Assembly: GCF_001292705.1 (NCBI RefSeq)
Contig: NZ_LGAK01000030.1
Coordinates: forward strand, 1 to 64,000
DNA from: Marinagarivorans algicola
Lineage (GTDB): Bacteria > Pseudomonadota > Gammaproteobacteria > Pseudomonadales > Cellvibrionaceae
Length of the DNA: 64,000 nt
Direction: 5' to 3'
Shown: positions 60,124-64,000 of the stretch, in pieces
Position numbering within the stretch: the first letter of the stretch is position 1
How the letters are laid out: every line of letters begins with the position of its first letter
The notes under the pieces: model-generated
Database searches by the model: none
What the model was told of the DNA's origin: nothing
What the model saw: the letters and a program-made list of their open reading frames with translations, nothing else
Program-made: the position numbers and the translations under genes

Positions 60124-61497
60124 TTAACGCATTGGGGGTAAACCGCCAGCACCACCGCCGAGCATTCCACCCATGCCTCGCATCATTTTAGCCATGCCGC
60201 CACCCTTCATTTTTTTCATCATTTTAGCCATTTGCTTATGTTGCTTGAGTAAACGGTTCAAATCCTGAATATCTGTGCCTGAGCCTAGCGTAATGCGACG
60301 CTTACGCGAGCCATTAAGAATATCGGGGTTGCGACGCTCTAGGGGAGTCATAGAACTAATAATGGCATCCATTTGCTTGAATTGTGAGCCCACATTTGCC
60401 TGCTCAGCCATTTGCGCCACGTTCCCCATTCCAGGGAGCTTTTCGAGTACAGAGCTCATACCGCCCATGTTCTGCATTTGCTGTAGTTGATCACGCAAAT
60501 CTTCGAGATCAAAGCTCTTGCCCTTTTTGACTTTGGCAACAAGCTTATCGGCTTTTGCTTTATCTAAATTAGATTCGGCTTGCTCAATCAGCGACATCAC
60601 ATCGCCCATACCCAAAATGCGCGACGCAAGGCGCTCGGGATGGAACGGTTCTAGCGCATCCACCTTCTCGCCCATCCCTAAAAACTTAATGGGCTTACCT
60701 GTGATATGGCGTACAGAAAGAGCCGCACCACCGCGCGCATCGCCATCGGCTTTTGTTAAAATAATGCCCGTGAGCGGTAAGGCCTCATCAAACGCCTTGG
60801 CGGTATTCACGGCATCTTGGCCAATCATCGCATCAATAACAAACAGTGTTTCAACAGGTTTAATGCCGGCATGCAAACCTTTAATTTCATCCATTAGTGC
60901 GTCATCAATATGCAGACGCCCTGCGGTATCGACAATCACAACATCTACAAAAGTCTTTTTTGCCAGCGCAATCGCGCCATTGGCAATATCAATAGGGTGT
61001 TGATCGGCACTTGAAGGGAAAAACTCTGCGTTGACTTCACCTGCTAGTGTTTCTAACTGTTTAATGGCAGCAGGGCGGTAAATATCAGCGCTCACCACCA
61101 TAACTTTCTTCTTTTCTTTTTCCTGTAGAAACTTTGCAAGCTTGGCTACAGAGGTTGTTTTACCTGCACCTTGTAAGCCCGCCATCAGCACAACCGCCGG
61201 CGGCTTAGCGGCTAAATTGAGCGACTCATTCGCCTCTCCCATTACCTGAGTCAGCTCACTTTCAACAATCTTCAAGAACTGCTGACCAGGGTTTAAGGCG
61301 CGCGACACTTCAACGCCTAAAGCACGCTTGCGTACCTGCGTAACAAATGCTTTGACAACAGGCAGCGCAACATCGGCTTCAAGCAACGCCTTGCGCACTT
61401 CACGTAGCGTATCTTGAATGTTGTCATGGTTAAGGCGAGCTTTGCCTGTAATTTTGCTCAACGAGCGACTTAAACGGTCTGATAGATTCTGAAACAT
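60124..61497 (-). CDS. ffh: Signal recognition particle protein Ffh
   Basis: The NG GTPase domain shows GLQGAGKTTSVAKL, DTAGRLHID and TKADGDARGGAAL, and the C-terminal M domain has a Met-rich region (QMQNMGGMSS, MAKMMKKMKGGGMAKMMRGMGGM). I choose ATG 61497 (MFQNLSDRLS), the conserved Ffh opening; the upstream extension in the frame is not conserved. Length 457. It pairs with 4.5S RNA, which I did not find. The next gene, ypjD-like, diverges, the usual order. Confidence 0.97.
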   Translation of the reverse strand: MFQNLSDRLSRSLSKITGKARLNHDNIQDTLREVRKALLEADVALPVVKAFVTQVRKRALGVEVSRALNPGQQFLKIVESELTQVMGEANESLNLAAKPPAVVLMAGLQGAGKTTSVAKLAKFLQEKEKKKVMVVSADIYRPAAIKQLETLAGEVNAEFFPSSADQHPIDIANGAIALAKKTFVDVVIVDTAGRLHIDDALMDEIKGLHAGIKPVETLFVIDAMIGQDAVNTAKAFDEALPLTGIILTKADGDARGGAALSVRHITGKPIKFLGMGEKVDALEPFHPERLASRILGMGDVMSLIEQAESNLDKAKADKLVAKVKKGKSFDLEDLRDQLQQMQNMGGMSSVLEKLPGMGNVAQMAEQANVGSQFKQMDAIISSMTPLERRNPDILNGSRKRRITLGSGTDIQDLNRLLKQHKQMAKMMKKMKGGGMAKMMRGMGGMLGGGAGGLPPMR

Positions 61498-61923
61498 AAG
61501 CGCATCTTGCGGATAGTGAAAAAATTGGGCACCGATTATAGCGGTTAAGGCAAGCAAAAACGACCTAGATGCACTAAATATGGCAGCAAAAGCAGCCATA
61601 TCATCGAAAACAGGCGTTAAGAGACTCTCAATACCACAGCCTCATGTGCACAGCATTGACGGCAGGCGCGTATTGAGCATTAAACTCACGCCTTCAACGG
61701 CCTCCTAGTCAGGCACTTATAGACTTTTTAGCCGGGACTTATAGATTTCAGTCAGTCCCCCCCCCATAGACGGCTTAACGCGACATACTTAAAGGTCTTA
61801 GCCGCACAAGCTGCGGCCAAACAGCTAAAAATCCATAAAAAATACACACAGTGCTTGCAAAGATGCGTCGGCACCCTCTAATCTAAACAACCTTTACTTC
61901 ACTCGATAATTGCAGCTGTGCAC
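61498..61923. other. Divergent region between ffh and the CcsA-like gene
   Basis: A candidate promoter for the plus-strand gene reads TTGCAA (61855-61860) and TAATCT (61879-61884) at 18 bases. A run of nine C (61757-61765) could vary in length. A small stem GCCGCA..TGCGGC lies at 61801-61817. No gene is seen. Confidence 0.4.
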
Positions 61924-62709
61924 ATGCCTATTACTCTTACCCTTGCTCTTTATTGCTTTGCTTGGTTTTTTTTAGTGCGCTCACTGCGCCAACGCCAAAG
62001 CCGCCCACCGGTTGCTGTACCGCTTTTGTTAGCTGGCGCACTCATAGGCCATGCTTATAGCGCCTATAGTCTTTTGGTGACCCCTAATGGCTATGACTTT
62101 AGCCTGTTTCGCATTGCCCCTTTATTTTTTTGGGTAGCTAACCTTTTAGTGCTCGCCAGCAGTATTCGCAAACCCCTGTATAATATGTTTGCTTTACTGC
62201 TACCCTTAACCGCGCTATCACTTCTGAGCGCTCTATTTTTAGCTGATTCAAGCCAATCACTCATTCAACTAAGTGCTGGCGTTTTTGCGCATATTGTTTT
62301 ATCCATTTTTGCCTATAGCACACTCACTATCGCCACCATGCACGCGCTGATTTTAGCGTATCAAAACAAGCAGCTGCACAATCGTCACGCAACAGGTTTT
62401 GTACGCTTGCTACCACCACTGCAAACGATGGAGGCGCTGTTATTTGAGCTGTTATGGACGGGCCAACTCCTGTTAAGTGCGGCCATTATCTCAGGGGCAT
62501 TATTTGTTGAGGATATGCTCGCGCAGCACCTTGTACACAAAAGCGTATTTTCGGCTTTGGCATGGCTAACGTATTCGGTATTACTATGGGGCCGCCACCA
62601 GATGGGCTGGCGAGGCTTTGTGGCTGTGCGCTGGACGCTATCGGGCTTTGGTTTTTTAATATTGGCTTATTTTGGCTCAAAACTTGTATTAGAAATTATA
62701 TTAGGCTAG
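61924..62709 (+). CDS. Cytochrome c assembly-type membrane protein (CcsA/YpjD-like)
   Basis: About eight membrane helices fill the 261 residues. Conserved segments include GHAYSAYSL, YSTLTIATMHALILAY, PPLQTMEALLFELLW and GRHQMGWRGFVAVRW, as in CcsA/HemX-like proteins, where His and Trp positions handle heme. I use ATG 61924 (MPITLTLAL); a GTG six bases earlier is possible. Its position between ffh and a CorB-type gene is the conserved order in gammaproteobacteria (ypjD). A heme-delivery role is an inference. Confidence 0.85.
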   Translation: MPITLTLALYCFAWFFLVRSLRQRQSRPPVAVPLLLAGALIGHAYSAYSLLVTPNGYDFSLFRIAPLFFWVANLLVLASSIRKPLYNMFALLLPLTALSLLSALFLADSSQSLIQLSAGVFAHIVLSIFAYSTLTIATMHALILAYQNKQLHNRHATGFVRLLPPLQTMEALLFELLWTGQLLLSAAIISGALFVEDMLAQHLVHKSVFSALAWLTYSVLLWGRHQMGWRGFVAVRWTLSGFGFLILAYFGSKLVLEIILG

Positions 62710-63017
62710 AGCCATAAGTCGCTTATAAACCTTATACAAATTCATCTTATCTATGAAATGAGACACACCAAGCACCTTTGCTATGGTTTGAATACATAGG
62801 CTTGTATATTGACTACACTTAACGACAACTCATAAAACGCTAGCGCCATCACCACCAAGCGCTGGCAGTAACTGGCTATGACATACCAAATTACACGCCA
62901 ATTTTGTGCAAAAAACACAAAATGACGACATTTTTTTAGCAATGTCAGGCTAACACTTGCGCCGCTTAATTATCTAGTACACCATAGCGCGCTCTTTATT
63001 ATTGAGCTGATACCCCC
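62710..63017. other. Intergenic region before the CorB-type gene
   Basis: A promoter candidate reads TTGACT (62809-62814) and ATAAAA (62832-62837) at 17 bases. A 7-base stem (TTTTGTG and CACAAAA) occurs near 62910. No gene is seen. Confidence 0.4.
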
Positions 63018-64000
63018 TTGGATAGCATCCCTTTAGAAGCACTTTTTATCGCACTTGCCGTACTCCTGTTGCTGTCAGCGTTTTTTTCCAGCTCAGAAAC
63101 CGGCATGCTTTCGCTTAATCGCTACCGATTGCGCCACCTCATTAAAAAGCACCATAAAGGTGCCATGCGCGCAGGCCAGCTTTTAGAGCGTCCCGACCGA
63201 TTACTAGGGGTTATACTGATTGGTAACAACCTCGTCAATATTGTTGCCTCAATGATTGCGGCATCGATTGGCGATCGATTGTATGGTGATTTGGGCGTGG
63301 CTATAGCCGCAGGCTTGTTAACACTTGTGGTATTAGTTGTTGCCGAGGTAACACCAAAAACAGTCGCTACAGCCTATCCCGAAAAAATAGCCTTCCCCGC
63401 CACACTATTACTCAAGCCTTTACTCACGCTCTTGTATCCCTTTGTGATACTTGTTAACGTCTTCTCTAACGGCTTGGCAAAAGTTATGGGTATTGATACC
63501 AATCAAGGGGGTAGCGATCACTTACACCCCGAAGAGCTGCGCACTGTTGTTGATGAAGCTGGCGATCTTATTCCTGATCAGCATCAAGGCATGCTGCTCA
63601 ATGTGCTCGATTTAGAAAAGTCCACGGTGGAAGATATTATGATTCCACGCAACGAAATCACCGGCATTGATCTCGAGCGCGATATCACCGAAAACTTAGC
63701 ACTGATACGCACTACCGACTTTACACGCTTACCCGTCTACCAAGGCGATATCAACAATGTCGTCGGTGTGCTACATCTACGCAAAGCTACACGCTTTTTG
63801 CGCGGCGCAGATCATGAGGTGACCGAAAACGACATCCGCGAGCATATGTCGCCCCCCTATTTTGTGCCCGAATCTACTCCGCTGCATATTCAACTGATGA
63901 ATTTCCAAAAAGAAAAGCGCCGCCTAGCTATTGTGGTGGATGAGTACGGCGAGGTACAAGGCGCAGCCACATTAGTGGACTTATTGGAAGAAATTGTAGG
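63018..64000 (+). CDS. CorB/CNNM-type protein with DUF21 and CBS domains (partial, 3' end outside window)
   Basis: An in-frame stop at 63003 and a TTG at 63018 give the start; no ATG is near. The protein reads DSIPLEALFIALAVLLLL, then the DUF21 membrane domain with FFSSSETGMLSLNRYRLRHL, GNNLVNIVASMIAA and AEVTPKTVATAYPEKIAFP. Then come HPEELRTVVDEAG and the first CBS domain with EDIMIPRNEITGIDLE, and VDEYGEVQGAATLVDLLEEIV of the second, at the window edge. These proteins transport or sense Mg2+ and Co2+. The remaining CBS end and CorC-HlyC domain lie beyond position 64000. Confidence 0.9.
   Translation, partial: MDSIPLEALFIALAVLLLLSAFFSSSETGMLSLNRYRLRHLIKKHHKGAMRAGQLLERPDRLLGVILIGNNLVNIVASMIAASIGDRLYGDLGVAIAAGLLTLVVLVVAEVTPKTVATAYPEKIAFPATLLLKPLLTLLYPFVILVNVFSNGLAKVMGIDTNQGGSDHLHPEELRTVVDEAGDLIPDQHQGMLLNVLDLEKSTVEDIMIPRNEITGIDLERDITENLALIRTTDFTRLPVYQGDINNVVGVLHLRKATRFLRGADHEVTENDIREHMSPPYFVPESTPLHIQLMNFQKEKRRLAIVVDEYGEVQGAATLVDLLEEIV

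Noticed and set aside
1-64000. tRNA, rRNA, CRISPR array, phage or IS element
   Set aside because: None was recognised by eye. A tool such as tRNAscan, Infernal or ISfinder would be needed to exclude small RNAs (4.5S RNA, tmRNA) with certainty.

Overview
This 64 kb window looks like a chromosomal segment of a marine, moderately AT-rich gammaproteobacterium. I place it near the Cellvibrionales or a related group, but only tentatively. The basis is gammaproteobacterial genes in conserved order (rpsP-rimM-trmD-rplS, ffh-ypjD-corB, dapA-bamC-MBL hydrolase, cvpA-purF, tesA diverging from ybbA-ybbP), plus MlaA, RsmJ, MiaE, FabV and an Hsb-like partner switch. I found no rRNA, tRNA, CRISPR array, complete insertion sequence or prophage.

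Layout. 0.5-10.8 kb is metabolic and envelope genes: a Rossmann oxidoreductase, a TetR/AhpD-like divergent pair with a symmetrical operator arrangement, a PhyH dioxygenase, a MYG1-family protein, an exported metallo-hydrolase, the YbbAP exporter and TesA, and an exported beta-sandwich protein. 10.8-20.7 kb is dense in signalling, mostly on the minus strand: an FHA protein, a CHASE2 Ser/Thr kinase, a diguanylate cyclase with a possible ligand-binding domain, a STAS protein, a receiver-PP2C phosphatase and two PilZ proteins, with the envelope genes mlaA and an OmpA/glycine-zipper lipoprotein. 20.7-31.7 kb is housekeeping: WalJ-like hydrolase, bamC, dapA, lpxL, fabV, miaE, purF, cvpA, a second diguanylate cyclase, a UbiC-like protein and a half-size GDT1 transporter.

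31.9-40.5 kb holds an aminotransferase and then the most distinctive locus. A lone receiver protein diverges from a Tat-exported polyamine-type binding protein, whose stop codon overlaps (ATGA) the start of a membrane histidine kinase. Next comes a second kinase-like protein whose ATP-binding motifs are badly eroded, and a convergent PstS-OmpA fusion. No ABC permease or ATPase is present, so a sensory rather than transport role is the simplest reading.

40.7-52.4 kb carries rsmJ, an RNase H-fold protein, a sterol-desaturase-family hydroxylase, an iron-type cluster (TonB-dependent receptor, imelysin-like lipoprotein, DUF4856 lipoprotein), RNase II, a hairpin-rich intergenic region, a 2-Cys peroxiredoxin and bfd with a textbook Fur-controlled promoter. 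52.6-64 kb holds a DUF1631 protein, a PfkB kinase, dsbC, the ribosomal operon, ffh, a CcsA/YpjD-like membrane protein and the start of a CorB-type protein that runs off the right edge.

The recurring theme is envelope and surface-lifestyle regulation: two cyclic-di-GMP synthases, two PilZ proteins plus a DUF1631 protein, a partner switch, a Ser/Thr kinase with an FHA partner, and iron-linked genes. Start codons were reassigned where a Shine-Dalgarno sequence, signal peptide or family length argued for it. All functions come from motif reading, without database searches.
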